From positions 1 through 37,006 of the forward strand of contig JACPSE010000207.1 of the NCBI GenBank assembly GCA_016193465.1: a stretch of DNA of 37,006 nt, written 5' to 3'. The notes under the pieces were generated by a model. It did not search any database. It was not told the origin of the DNA and worked only from the letters and a program-made list of their open reading frames with translations. Shown one piece after another: positions 1 through 7,296 of the stretch. Every line of letters begins with the position of its first letter. Within the stretch, counting starts at the first letter, position 1. This DNA comes from Deltaproteobacteria bacterium. Lineage in GTDB: Bacteria; Desulfobacterota; Binatia; UBA9968. The position numbers and the translations under genes are program-made.

Positions 1-1
1 A

Positions 2-262
2 GCCAGGAAGGCTCTGGGGTTAGCGGAAAGGAGCTCCCTTGAGGAGATCAAGGCCTCCTACAGGAGGCTAAGCCTCATGCATCACCCGGACAGGAATCCC
101 GATGACCCAGGGGCGGAGGAGCGCTTCAGAAACGTTGCCCGGGCCTACGAGATACTGGAGGCTTACTGTGAAAATAATCCCTGGCTCGAAGAGGACCGAA
201 TCTATTCATTCCTTAGGGATGAGGTAGAAAGCGCTGTGATGGTGAGAAGTGGGAGTGGATGA
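2..262 (+). CDS. J-domain (DnaJ-like) protein, 5' end outside window
   Basis: The reading frame is open from base 2, so the gene begins upstream. The visible part is helices II-III of a J domain: a positively charged helix (KASYRRLSLM), the HPD loop (HHPDRNPDDP), and the FRNVARAYEIL helix. J domains stimulate the ATPase of Hsp70 through HPD. After the J domain only about 30 residues remain, with no Gly/Phe or zinc region, so this is a short J-domain protein rather than full DnaJ. It ends 3 bases before a gvpF/L gene, and J-domain genes occur in other gas-vesicle clusters, so it probably helps fold or assemble vesicle proteins. The domain call is firm; the role is inferred from context. Confidence 0.85.
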   Translation, partial: ARKALGLAERSSLEEIKASYRRLSLMHHPDRNPDDPGAEERFRNVARAYEILEAYCENNPWLEEDRIYSFLRDEVESAVMVRSGSG

Positions 263-265
263 GCA

Positions 266-1120
266 ATGACGGAGATGGGGACTCAAGACGCGGTGCTGGA
301 TGAGGAAGAGAAGAGGTTGCAAGGGAAGTTTCTCTACGCGATCGTTCTCTCGGATAGAGGGCGTGAGTTTGGCCCGATCGGCCTGGAGGGTGGGAGGGTC
401 TACTCGATTCGTTACCAAGATATCGCCGCGGTCGTAAGCGACCACCCGGTTACGGAAATCAAGTTCCTGAGAAAGAATCTCTCCCCGTATCATCTTACGA
501 TCAGAAGTGTTGCCGAGCAGTGCACCACCATTCCGGCAAAATTCGGTCAAGTGGCTGCGGATGCGGATCGGGTCAGGAAGCTGCTGCAGGCCAACTACGA
601 TGAGATCAAAAGGGAACTCGGCAGGTTGCAAGGAAAGGTGGAGATGGGACTAAAGATTTTCTGGACTGTAGAGAACGTCTACGAGTATGTGGTGGAGAAA
701 AGTCGCGAGCTTAAAAATCTGCGTGCCAGGCTCCTCAGAAACTCTGCTTCCCTTACACGTCAGCAGCAGATCGATGTCGGCGCTCTCACCTATGACAGGC
801 TGAACGAGATGAGAGGGGAGATTACGGAAAAAGTTATTAGAATGCTGCAAGATTCCACAGAGGAGGTGGAGATCAAGCAGCTCACCGAGGAGAAGGTGGT
901 CATGCTTGGCTCCTTTTTGGTCAGCAAAGATCGCCGGAGCGATTTTGACGCTGCGGCCCGAAAGGTAGCGGACCTCCTGGGCGAAGATTACGCCATTAAG
1001 GTGGATGGGCCGTGGGTTCCTTTCAGCTTTGCGAGACGCATCGAGCTTTTTGAGATCCTTGGCGAGGAAGATGGGGCAAAAGAGGAAAAAGGAGAAGGGG
1101 TGCGCGGGAAGGCGGCTTAA
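266..1120 (+). CDS. Gas vesicle protein GvpF/GvpL family (copy 1)
   Basis: 284 residues, the usual GvpF/L size. Family hallmarks are visible: LYAIV near the start of the first domain, the GGRVYSI and IAAVVSDHPV core, an ISxAEQCTTIPAKFG-like segment around residue 80-95, KVEMGLKIFW near residue 125, and a C-terminal VDGPWVPFSF close to the end. GvpF/L proteins are accessory proteins that bind GvpA during nucleation of the gas-vesicle shell. The gene follows the J-domain gene by 3 bases and precedes a second gvpF/L by 3 bases, so co-translation is likely. The acidic/basic C-terminal tail after residue 265 is unconserved. F and L cannot be told apart by eye. Confidence 0.92.
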   Translation: MTEMGTQDAVLDEEEKRLQGKFLYAIVLSDRGREFGPIGLEGGRVYSIRYQDIAAVVSDHPVTEIKFLRKNLSPYHLTIRSVAEQCTTIPAKFGQVAADADRVRKLLQANYDEIKRELGRLQGKVEMGLKIFWTVENVYEYVVEKSRELKNLRARLLRNSASLTRQQQIDVGALTYDRLNEMRGEITEKVIRMLQDSTEEVEIKQLTEEKVVMLGSFLVSKDRRSDFDAAARKVADLLGEDYAIKVDGPWVPFSFARRIELFEILGEEDGAKEEKGEGVRGKAA

Positions 1121-1123
1121 CGG

Positions 1124-1957
1124 ATGAAAGGCACCGTGGAACATATTGCTACATACATCCCTAAGGGGAAGTATTTCTACGGGATCGTACGGACAGAAGG
1201 CGACAAGAACCTGGGACCGACCTGTCTGCCGTCGCACAGGCAGGTCGGCCTCAGGAGGGCTCAGGTTTACACTATCGGCTTCAAGAACATCGCCGCCCTA
1301 GTGAGCGACCATCCGCTGACGAGGATAAAACCATTAAGAGATAGCCTCGCCTTTCACCACCAGGTGATCAAGGAGGCGATTCAAGATTTCACTATTATTC
1401 CGATGGCCTTCGGTCACATTGTTCGAAGCGCCAGGGAGATCCGTAGGCTCCTTGAAGTGAACTACCCCGAAATTGATGAAGAGCTAAACCGGCTCTGCAA
1501 TAAGGTGGAGATGGGTTTAAAGATCCTGTGGGACGTGGACAACATCTTTGAATACTTTGTCAATAGAGATAAGGAGCTGCGTGATTTCCGCGACACGATC
1601 TTCGGCCGATCCCGTCAGCCGACCCAAGGGGAAAAGATCGAGCTCGGCCGCCTGTTTGAAAACAGGCTCAATCGGGAGAGGGAAAGACATGCCGAGAGGG
1701 TGCTGAAGGTGCTCAGCATTTACACGCTGGATGGCAAGGTCAATCCGCCGACCCACGAGAAGATGGTCATGAACGGGGTTTTTCTCGTTGAGAAAGGGAA
1801 GGAAGTGCTTTTTGAGGAGAGGGTTCATCGGGTGGCAGCCCTTTTTGACGGCAACTTCACCTTTGATTACAGCGGACCATGGGCGCCGTACAACTTTATC
1901 GAGCTTGAGCTAGACGAGTTGGGGTCGGTTCCCTCTCTTCAGGAGGCTGAAAGCTGA
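1124..1957 (+). CDS. Gas vesicle protein GvpF/GvpL family (copy 2)
   Basis: 277 residues, a paralogue of the preceding gene. Shared blocks are FYGIVRTEG, IAALVSDHPLTRIKPLR, TIIPMAFGHI, KVEMGLKILWDVDNIFEYF and YSGPWAPYNF at the C-terminus. Compared with copy 1 it carries about 11 extra residues (CLPSHRQVGLR) between the GP and VYTI motifs, encoded exactly by a palindromic DNA element at 1217-1248 (listed separately). Two GvpF/L paralogues in a row are normal for gas-vesicle clusters, where they act as a GvpF and GvpL pair. The start ATG at 1124 lies 3 bases after the preceding stop. Confidence 0.92.
   Translation: MKGTVEHIATYIPKGKYFYGIVRTEGDKNLGPTCLPSHRQVGLRRAQVYTIGFKNIAALVSDHPLTRIKPLRDSLAFHHQVIKEAIQDFTIIPMAFGHIVRSAREIRRLLEVNYPEIDEELNRLCNKVEMGLKILWDVDNIFEYFVNRDKELRDFRDTIFGRSRQPTQGEKIELGRLFENRLNRERERHAERVLKVLSIYTLDGKVNPPTHEKMVMNGVFLVEKGKEVLFEERVHRVAALFDGNFTFDYSGPWAPYNFIELELDELGSVPSLQEAES
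1217..1248. repeat. Palindromic element inside gvpF/L copy 2
   Basis: Imperfect inverted repeat with 12-base arms (CCGACCTGTCTG at 1217-1228 and its near complement at 1237-1248, 11 of 12 pairs) around an 8-base loop. It is translated in frame and accounts for the extra residues that copy 1 lacks. A related palindrome with the same CTGTGCGG / GGCAGGTC words sits in the gvpJ-like gene at 2278-2304. The pattern resembles small palindromic elements that enter coding regions in frame, but the family is not identified. Confidence 0.55.
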
Positions 1958-1992
1958 AGGCTGAGAGCTAATGGCTAGGACTATAGGGAGTT

Positions 1993-2223
1993 ATGGCATT
2001 TTTAATTGATAGCTTTGTTTTGTTTATTGCGGAAAACATCCTGGAACAGGCTCAAAGGGAGCTTATGAATGAGGAGGAGGTGAGGCGTGACCTCAGAGAG
2101 CTGTACGAGAACCTTGAGAGCGGGAAGATTACCGAAGTAGAGTTCGAAAAAAAGGAAGAGGGACTGGTCAGAAGGTTGGAAGAGATTGAGGAGTACAAAA
2201 AAGAGATAGATGAGGCCGCCTGA
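1993..2223 (+). CDS. gvpG: Gas vesicle protein GvpG
   Basis: 76 residues. It starts with the hydrophobic FLIDSFVLFIAENIL helix typical of GvpG, followed by an almost continuous charged helix (EEEVRRDLRELYENLESGKITEVEFEK, written here in pieces: LYENLESGKI, EFEKKEEGLV) ending in EEIEEYKKEI. GvpG is a small helical accessory protein in most gas-vesicle clusters and binds other assembly factors. It is followed after 5 bases by the gvpJ-like GTG start. Identification rests on size, helix pattern and position between gvpF/L and gvpJ. Confidence 0.88.
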   Translation: MAFLIDSFVLFIAENILEQAQRELMNEEEVRRDLRELYENLESGKITEVEFEKKEEGLVRRLEEIEEYKKEIDEAA

Positions 2224-2228
2224 GTCCT

Positions 2229-2489
2229 GTGATTGCGCAAGACGAGATCAGCAGCCCCGACACCTCTGCCAGCCAGCAGACCCGCCTGTGCGGTCGGCAG
2301 GTCTCCCTGGCGGAGGTCCTAGACAGGGTTCTCAACAAAGGGGCGGTGCTGACCGGCGATATCATGATCTCCGTAGCGGGCATCGACCTTCTATACGTGG
2401 GCTTGAGCCTCCTTATTGCCTCCGTAGAAACGGTGAAAAGGCAGCGGACAAAGACTTTTAGCACAGGAGAAAAAGTTTATGGAGCCTGA
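2229..2489 (+). CDS. GvpA-superfamily minor vesicle protein (GvpJ/M/S type)
   Basis: 86 residues with a GTG start. The core LAEVLDRVLNKGAVLTGDI followed by SVAGIDLLYVGL and LLIASVETV is the GvpA fold signature. The GDI in place of the AWV of structural GvpA points to a minor or nucleating subunit (GvpJ, GvpM or GvpS). The N-terminal 25 residues are unusual: SQQTRLCGRQV is encoded by a palindrome at 2278-2304 directly before the core. The gene overlaps the next one (gvpK) by 11 bases, consistent with translational coupling. Which of J, M or S cannot be decided without an alignment. The main shell gene gvpA itself is not in the window and may lie upstream. Confidence 0.88.
   Translation: MIAQDEISSPDTSASQQTRLCGRQVSLAEVLDRVLNKGAVLTGDIMISVAGIDLLYVGLSLLIASVETVKRQRTKTFSTGEKVYGA
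2278..2304. repeat. Second palindromic element, in the gvpJ-like gene
   Basis: Inverted repeat AGACCCGCC (2278-2286) / GGCAGGTCT (2296-2304), 8 of 9 pairs, loop TGTGCGGTC. It shares words with the palindrome at 1217-1248 when that one is read on the opposite strand. It encodes part of the non-conserved N-terminal extension of the GvpA-type protein, so it is tolerated in frame. Confidence 0.45.
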
Positions 2490-2811
2490 TCTCCAGGCGA
2501 GCGAGATAGAAGATATTGCGCGCTTCCTCAGAGGAAGCAGAAGCCCTTGGCCTTCCCGGTTGAACCTGGAACCAGAGAAGGTAGAGCAGGGTCTGGCCAA
2601 GCTGGTTCTCTCCCTCATTGAGCTGATTAGGCAACTGCTGGAGAGGCAGGCCATCCGCAGGATGGAAGGCGACTCTCTCAGCCCGGGAGAGATAGAGAGA
2701 TTGGGGGCTACGCTCATGAAGCTGGAGAAGCGGATGGAAGAGCTAAAAGAGCACTTCGGGATTGACGATCTCAACCTCGATCTCGGCCCTTTGGGGAAGC
2801 TGATCGATTAA
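2479..2811 (+). CDS. gvpK: Gas vesicle protein GvpK
   Basis: 110 residues, typical length. The GvpK pattern is clear: RLNLEPEKVEQGLAKLVLSL, then LIELIRQLLERQAIRRMEGD, then LSPGEIERLGATLMKLEKRM, followed by a short FGIDDLNLDLGPLGKLID tail. GvpK is an essential accessory factor needed early in vesicle formation. The ATG lies inside the 3' end of the upstream gvpJ-like gene (11-base overlap), and the gene ends 17 bases before the next GvpA-type start. It is a well-conserved member of the cluster. Confidence 0.92.
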   Translation: MEPDLQASEIEDIARFLRGSRSPWPSRLNLEPEKVEQGLAKLVLSLIELIRQLLERQAIRRMEGDSLSPGEIERLGATLMKLEKRMEELKEHFGIDDLNLDLGPLGKLID

Positions 2812-2828
2812 GATTGCGAGAGTTAAGG

Positions 2829-3167
2829 ATGGAAAGAGGAGCGATTATCCATGGGACGCAGGCCACCAACCTGGCCGATATCCTGGAAAGGGTACTGGAC
2901 AAGGGAGTGGTCATCGCCGGGGATATCAGGATCAAGCTATTAGACATCGAACTCCTCACGCTCCAGCTCCGCCTGGTGATCGCTTCCGTGGATAAGGCCA
3001 AGGAGATGGGAATTGACTGGTGGCAACTGGATCCCTTTCTTTCCTCTAAGGCAAGAGAGAATGGAAAGGGAGAAGAGATTGAGGCTCTGAAGCAAAGGGT
3101 TGAGCAGTTAGAAGCCTGCCAGGCACCCAGAGATGGTAGGAAAGAACGTTCAAGAAAGAGAGTCTGA
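2829..3167 (+). CDS. GvpA-superfamily minor vesicle protein (GvpJ/S type), second copy
   Basis: 112 residues from ATG 2829; a TTG at 2814 in the same frame would add five residues. Core: LADILERVLDKGVVIAGDIR, then LLDIELLTLQLRLVIASVDK, then AKEMGIDWWQLDPFLS. The GIDWW segment after the core is characteristic of GvpJ/S-type proteins and absent from structural GvpA. The C-terminal 35 residues are a charged helix (EEIEALKQRVEQLEA), probably a short coiled coil. It differs clearly from the first GvpJ-like gene, so the cluster encodes two distinct minor or nucleating subunits. The gene ends 7 bases before the preferred start of the Hsp20-like gene. Confidence 0.9.
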   Translation: MERGAIIHGTQATNLADILERVLDKGVVIAGDIRIKLLDIELLTLQLRLVIASVDKAKEMGIDWWQLDPFLSSKARENGKGEEIEALKQRVEQLEACQAPRDGRKERSRKRV

Positions 3168-3174
3168 CGGAACG

Positions 3175-3753
3175 ATGAAAAAAGGCGACAAAGAGTTTGA
3201 CCTCTCTCAAGTGATCGGTGGAGCAGTTGATATTTTCGGTCTTAAGATAGACCTCGGCAAGCTCCTCTCCTCCCCCGAGGAGGTGAGGGACCGGCTGCAC
3301 GAGCTGCGGGAGAAGCTCAAACGGGCTGGCGGCAAAGAAGTCCTGACAGATGAGGAATGGCAGAGAGAGGGGGCAAATATCAGCGGGCGTGTGAGAACCC
3401 GGGGCGTCTTGGGAGAGAGAGAATACCACATCGGAACAGGGGCATGGCCGCGCAGACAGCACCCGGCGCCAAAAACCCCCAAACCTCCCGAGGTGGTGGC
3501 GCCAACGGTGGACGTCTTTGACGAGCCGCAGGAAATCGTGATTGTGGCTGAGGTCCCCGGCGTCGGCCTCAATGATCTGGAGTTAAAAATCCAGGACAGA
3601 GTTCTTTCCCTCTTTACGCGACCTGATGCCCGGATGGGGTATAGGAAGGAAATCGAACTGAGTTCCGAGGTAGACGCCGGTTCCCTGAAGGCAACCTGCC
3701 ACAACGGTATCTTGGAAGTGCGGCTGCGAAAGAAGAGCGGGAAGAGCAGATAA
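3175..3753 (+). CDS. Hsp20 / GvpH-like small heat-shock protein
   Basis: 192 residues from ATG 3175; an in-frame ATG at 3133 would overlap the previous gene and add 14 residues. The N-terminal half (GGAVDIFGLKIDLGKLLSS, EEVRDRLHELREKL) is the vesicle-associated extension. The C-terminal 75 residues are an alpha-crystallin domain: PTVDVFDEPQEIVIVAEVPG, LELKIQDRVLSL, and the end strand NGILEVRLRK. GvpH in haloarchaea is an Hsp20-type chaperone of gas-vesicle assembly. Position at the end of the gvp run supports the same role here. Assignment to the Hsp20 fold is firm; equivalence to GvpH is inferred. Confidence 0.87.
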   Translation: MKKGDKEFDLSQVIGGAVDIFGLKIDLGKLLSSPEEVRDRLHELREKLKRAGGKEVLTDEEWQREGANISGRVRTRGVLGEREYHIGTGAWPRRQHPAPKTPKPPEVVAPTVDVFDEPQEIVIVAEVPGVGLNDLELKIQDRVLSLFTRPDARMGYRKEIELSSEVDAGSLKATCHNGILEVRLRKKSGKSR

Positions 3754-3756
3754 AAT

Positions 3757-3840
3757 ATGCGGTACTGTGAGTCTAAGCAGGATCTCCTTACCGCCTGTGG
3801 CTTTGATTACCGCGAGGCGGAAGAGAAATGGGTCCATTGA
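3757..3840 (+). CDS. Very small ORF after the Hsp20 gene (doubtful)
   Basis: 27 codons from ATG 3757, three bases after the Hsp20 stop: begins MRYCESKQ, ends EEKWVH. The tight spacing and lack of other content between 3754 and 3881 allow a real small gene or the decayed end of one. There is no clear Shine-Dalgarno sequence and no recognised motif apart from two cysteines. Listed for completeness with low confidence. Confidence 0.2.
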   Translation: MRYCESKQDLLTACGFDYREAEEKWVH

Positions 3841-3881
3841 GATTCGCGCTCCATGAATGAGGCAAGAATTGCCGGGAGCCC

Positions 3882-4103
3882 ATGACAGAAGATGAAGATA
3901 AGGACGCTATCAAAGTAGAAATCCTTGCCGTCCTTAAAAAACATCCCGAGGGTATGAAGCTCCGCGATCTAGGGAATTTTTTGGGTGTCAACTGGAGGTC
4001 GCTTGTGGGACTGGTCGGCTCTCTTTTACGGCAGGGCAAGATTGAGAAGCTAAACGGCGTATACTTCCTTGTAAGGAGGAAAAGCCGGAAGCGAAAGACA
4101 TGA
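3882..4103 (+). CDS. Small winged-helix protein
   Basis: 73 residues. The predicted pattern is helix (IKVEILAVLKKHPEG), helix (MKLRDLGNFLGV), recognition helix (WRSLVGLVGSLLRQGKI), then a two-stranded wing (EKLNGVYFLV) and a basic tail (RRKSRKRKT). This is a compact winged helix-turn-helix. The basic C-terminus suits nucleic-acid binding. It follows the gas-vesicle genes on the same strand and may regulate them or serve as a structural wHTH; no direct evidence decides. The fold call is by pattern, not by a specific family match. Confidence 0.65.
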   Translation: MTEDEDKDAIKVEILAVLKKHPEGMKLRDLGNFLGVNWRSLVGLVGSLLRQGKIEKLNGVYFLVRRKSRKRKT

Positions 4104-4175
4104 CAGTCTTGATAGAAATAGGATGACCCAAGGGTGAAAATATCTCCACAATTTTGCTGACATGGGGTTAGAGAT

Positions 4176-4382
4176 ATGAAGAGTATAAAAGAGACAGATC
4201 CGAATTTCTTCCTTTTCTTGCCTGTAAGTACCCGAGTGGCGATTATCGATGCCGAGGACGTTGCCATGGCCCTCGACGACCTGGGCTATAACGTTCCACA
4301 TCTCATCAGGGTGTTTGAGTCCTTCGAGGAAAAGTGCTACGTGCGCACGGCACTGGGGGAGATGCGTCTTCCTAGTGGATGA
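4176..4382 (+). CDS. Small protein of unknown function, coupled to the transglycosylase gene
   Basis: 68 residues, not recognised. The middle (VAIIDAEDVAMALDDLGYNV) looks like a soluble alpha/beta segment, and the second half is helical and acidic (LIRVFESFEEKCYV). It has no signal peptide and a single cysteine. Its stop overlaps the next start in an ATGA arrangement (4379-4382), which normally means coupled translation, so it is probably expressed. It could be a regulator or partner of the lytic transglycosylase. Confidence 0.5.
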   Translation: MKSIKETDPNFFLFLPVSTRVAIIDAEDVAMALDDLGYNVPHLIRVFESFEEKCYVRTALGEMRLPSG

Positions 4383-5083
4383 AGAGCGGGTTGGGCGACT
4401 TGGAGATAAAGGCAGAGAAAGCGAAATTTCTCATGAGGCCAAAGTCCTATTGTGCCCTACTCTTGGGTGGTCTCTCTCTGCTCCTTTTGCCGACCTTTTT
4501 TTACTTCCACTCCCTGCGAGGTCTTCTTAACCAGTACAGGCGCGGCGAGTATCTGAGGATAACGGATTTCGACCTCAAGGTGTTAGAAACCAAAAAGGCG
4601 ATCGAGAGCTTTAAAATTAAGGGGCTGAACGAAGAATTAGCGTACAATTACGCTGTACTTGTAGTGAAGCATGCTACCGTCTTCGAACTTGATCCCCTTG
4701 ATGTGGTCTCGATCATTTGGCAGGAATCGGGATTCAACCCTCAGGCTATCTCGCCCACCGGCGATTACGGTCTCATGGGTATCAACTGGTACTATGTGGG
4801 GAGACATCGGGTGAAGGAGAGGGAGGATCTTTTTAACGCGGAGAAGAACATAAGAATAGGCGTGGAGATGCTGAACTTTTGGCGCGAGCTTAGCCGGAAA
4901 AATACAAGGAAAAGCGATTTCATCCCGTTCTTTTTCGATCATTACAATCAAGGGGTACTCGTTCAAAATGAAAGCTATAGCAAGACGATTATGAACATCC
5001 GACAAAAACTTGCGGTGTATCAAATCCTGATTCCCAACCACTCTCTTGTCATGGAAAGTAATAACCGGACGATTAGCCCCTAG
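4379..5083 (+). CDS. Membrane-anchored lytic transglycosylase (SLT domain)
   Basis: 234 residues. A short cytoplasmic N-terminus is followed by one hydrophobic segment at about 24-44 (CALLLGGLSLLLLPTFFYF), so the catalytic part faces the periplasm. From residue 85 there is an SLT lysozyme-like domain: DVVSIIWQESGFNPQAISPT with the likely catalytic Glu116, then GDYGLMGIN (family consensus GAxGLMQIM) and the HYNQG segment near residue 188. Such enzymes cleave the MurNAc-GlcNAc bond and form 1,6-anhydro ends. An in-frame ATG at 4433 would also keep the anchor. The gene is coupled to the small gene upstream. Its place between gas-vesicle and two-component genes is unexplained. Confidence 0.8.
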   Translation: MKSGLGDLEIKAEKAKFLMRPKSYCALLLGGLSLLLLPTFFYFHSLRGLLNQYRRGEYLRITDFDLKVLETKKAIESFKIKGLNEELAYNYAVLVVKHATVFELDPLDVVSIIWQESGFNPQAISPTGDYGLMGINWYYVGRHRVKEREDLFNAEKNIRIGVEMLNFWRELSRKNTRKSDFIPFFFDHYNQGVLVQNESYSKTIMNIRQKLAVYQILIPNHSLVMESNNRTISP

Positions 5084-5091
5084 AGAGTCGT

Positions 5092-6045
5092 ATGATAACT
5101 CCCATAACAGCAAGAACGCACAAACAGCCTCGTATACCAGCAGGCCCATTGAGAAGCCCGCCTTGTGGCCATAGCGGTCTGGCGCCGATGAGGGACCTAT
5201 CCTTTCTGAGGCTCTCCCTGAGAGGCCTGCAACATCACATGATCCTGGCCAAGAAAGTCAAGACCATAAGGGGCGTACCGCAAATAGGCAAAACCACTAA
5301 CAATCACAACCCCTCGGGGCATATAGAATTCGAGCTTCTCAAATCACGGTTTCTTGCCACTATCTCCCACGAGCTTCGCACTCCCTTACATATCATCGGC
5401 GGTTACCTCTCCCTGCTGCTCGACGGGGCGAGGGGAAACATCGGGGAGGAGGAGTGCTACTGTTTGAACAAGGCCATGGATGCCAGTCGTCACATGTTGA
5501 AGTTGGTTGACGACCTTTTGGATCTTGCCTGCTTCTCAGCAGGCGTTATGGAGATCAAGCGGGAGGCGATCGATCTAAAAGGCTTTCTCAATGGCCTGGC
5601 GCAAAAGTGGGAGACATTGATTAAAGACCATTCCCTCGTGTTGCACAAGAGAATTTCTCCTTCACTCCCCAAAATCGAGACCGACAAGAATAGATTGGAA
5701 AAGATTTTGAACAACCTCCTGGATAATGCCGTAAAGTTCACGCCGCAGGGGAAAATCGTCCTTAGTGCCTGTTCGCGGGGCGATGCAGTGGAGATCACGG
5801 TTGCCGATACCGGGATCGGCATCAGTAGAAAGTCCCGGCAAATCATTTTTGACGCTTTCCGTCAGGTCGATGCCTCTGAGACTCGCCCTTACCAGGGAAT
5901 GGGATTGGGATTGGCGTTAAGTGAAAAACTAGTACGCCTGTTGGGAGGGAGGATAGAGATCGAAAGTGAAGTAGGTAAAGGGAGCGCCTTTCGTATAATT
6001 CTACCTAGAGAAATTCAACATGCCGGTAAAAGTCCTGATTGTTGA
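5092..6045 (+). CDS. Soluble two-component sensor histidine kinase
   Basis: 317 residues from ATG 5092; in-frame ATGs at 5188 and 5239 are possible starts, and the first 75 residues contain no recognisable domain. HisKA: SRFLATISHELRTPLH with phospho-acceptor His93. HATPase_c: N box NNLLDNAVKF (about 207-216), G1 DTGIGI (239-244), F box IIFDAFRQVD, G2 GMGLGL (269-274). There is no transmembrane helix, PAS or GAF, so the sensory input must come from the short N-terminus or a partner. The 3' end overlaps the following receiver gene by 26 bases, making that protein its likely phosphoryl acceptor. Confidence 0.9.
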   Translation: MITPITARTHKQPRIPAGPLRSPPCGHSGLAPMRDLSFLRLSLRGLQHHMILAKKVKTIRGVPQIGKTTNNHNPSGHIEFELLKSRFLATISHELRTPLHIIGGYLSLLLDGARGNIGEEECYCLNKAMDASRHMLKLVDDLLDLACFSAGVMEIKREAIDLKGFLNGLAQKWETLIKDHSLVLHKRISPSLPKIETDKNRLEKILNNLLDNAVKFTPQGKIVLSACSRGDAVEITVADTGIGISRKSRQIIFDAFRQVDASETRPYQGMGLGLALSEKLVRLLGGRIEIESEVGKGSAFRIILPREIQHAGKSPDC

Positions 6046-6415
6046 AGATCATCCGGATGCCCGGGAGATCTTGGTTTTTCAGTTGGGCCACATGGGTTAT
6101 GAGACCATTGAGGCGGCAAATGGCCAAGAGGCAATAGAAAAAGTCTTGGCCCAGGGGCCAGATGTGGTCATCATGGATCTGGGCCTTCCAGGGATAAACG
6201 GCATTGAGGCGACAGTCCGGCTTAAACAGAATCCCAAAACAGCAAACATACCTGTCATTGCGTACACGGCTTGGAGAGAGCAAAGTTACAGAGATAAGGC
6301 TATCGAAGCCGGCATGGCGGGATTCTTAATCAAACCCACTCCTTCTAAGGTTTTTGGAGAGGTGCTCCAGAGCGTTCTACAAAGTAACCCGCAAAAAATG
6401 GCCTCGACCGCATGA
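6020..6415 (+). CDS. Single-domain response regulator (REC)
   Basis: 131 residues, a stand-alone CheY/DivK-like receiver. Key residues are present: acidic pair E9-D10, phosphorylation site Asp53 in VVIMDLGLPG, Thr83 in AYTA and Lys105 in GFLIKPTP. There is no output domain, so signalling must be by protein-protein contact or phosphorelay. It overlaps the end of the histidine kinase gene by 26 bases and is followed after 58 bases by a second receiver, so the three genes form one unit. Confidence 0.9.
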   Translation: MPVKVLIVEDHPDAREILVFQLGHMGYETIEAANGQEAIEKVLAQGPDVVIMDLGLPGINGIEATVRLKQNPKTANIPVIAYTAWREQSYRDKAIEAGMAGFLIKPTPSKVFGEVLQSVLQSNPQKMASTA

Positions 6416-6473
6416 TCACCCACCTTCGTGGCCGACGATATCAAGAATTCTTAATTCCTCATCTGGGCTGCTT

Positions 6474-6857
6474 ATGAAGAGACGAATCCTCTTAGTAGAA
6501 GATGAGCCGGCGACAATTGACCTTATGCAACAGCAATTGGAGTTTCTTGGTTATGAGGTTACGGTTGCAAAAAACGGCTTAGAGGCGGTAGAAAGAGCCG
6601 CCTCCGGGCTTCCCGACTTGATTGTCATGGATATCCGGATGCCTAAAATGGACGGACTCCAAGCGGCATCTCGTATACGAAAAAATCCTAAGACTCAAAC
6701 CATCCCTATTTTGGCGGCAACTGCTAAGGCTTTGCCAGGCGACCGGGAGAAATGTTTGGCAGGCGGCTGTGACGGTTATATCGCCAAGCCCTTTACCTAC
6801 AAGGAGTTGGGAGCTGCTATTAGGAAATTATTGAAGGAGCCCTCCGAGCAAAGTTAA
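6474..6857 (+). CDS. Single-domain response regulator (REC), second copy
   Basis: 127 residues from ATG 6474. The frame is open further upstream to 6354, but that part overlaps the preceding gene and lacks homology. Receiver residues: E9-D10-E11, Asp53 in LIVMDIRMPKMDG, Thr83 in LAATA, Lys105 in GYIAKPF. It resembles DivK-type receivers more than the first copy does. Two receivers behind one kinase suggest a branched output or a phosphate-sink arrangement. No DNA-binding domain is present. Confidence 0.9.
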   Translation: MKRRILLVEDEPATIDLMQQQLEFLGYEVTVAKNGLEAVERAASGLPDLIVMDIRMPKMDGLQAASRIRKNPKTQTIPILAATAKALPGDREKCLAGGCDGYIAKPFTYKELGAAIRKLLKEPSEQS

Positions 6858-6975
6858 CCCCATCATACGAACACGCCACCGTCCTAATTGATTCCAGGCG
6901 AAGATCACGATGATTTTCTTTTAGCTCAAACTCAGGGGGCCCCGCGGCCGAAGTGTTTGAGACCGCAGGTGAGAG

Positions 6976-7230
6976 TTAACTCGACAGGTCCCTAATTTTC
7001 CGCTTCAGAATCTTTTCACATTCCTCTTCCCGTTCGCGTGTTTGAACCTGAGCCTCGGACAGGCGAAACAGCAGGACCCGACTCTCTTTAGCGAGGCGGA
7101 GAATGTAAGTGTTGGAGTCAGCGTCGTAATAGACCGAGGCCTGGACCTTCGCGTCCGTTGACCTCGTGATGCGGTTAGCCCATTGCTCGATTTCGGAAAC
7201 CGCCTCTTCGCCTTGCTTCTCCGTGATCAT
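6976..7230 (-). CDS. Small hypothetical protein
   Basis: 84 residues from ATG 7230. The frame is open to 7404, but the upstream part lies over a MmgE/PrpD scrap on the other strand and is not expected to be coding. The predicted order is helix (EEAVSEIEQWANRITRSTD), two strands (VQASVYYDADSNTYILRLA), a strand (ESRVLLFRL), then a highly charged helix rich in Glu, Arg and Lys (REREEECEKILKRKIRDLSS). No family is recognised. The composition is that of a real small alpha/beta protein, and it is isolated between the regulator genes and the MmgE/PrpD cluster. Confidence 0.45.
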   Translation of the reverse strand: MITEKQGEEAVSEIEQWANRITRSTDAKVQASVYYDADSNTYILRLAKESRVLLFRLSEAQVQTREREEECEKILKRKIRDLSS

Positions 7231-7296
7231 TTTGTTAATTGCTATAATAGTTTTTTCCTTGAGCCAAATCCAGCGTGGAGGTTTTAAGGGGCAAGC

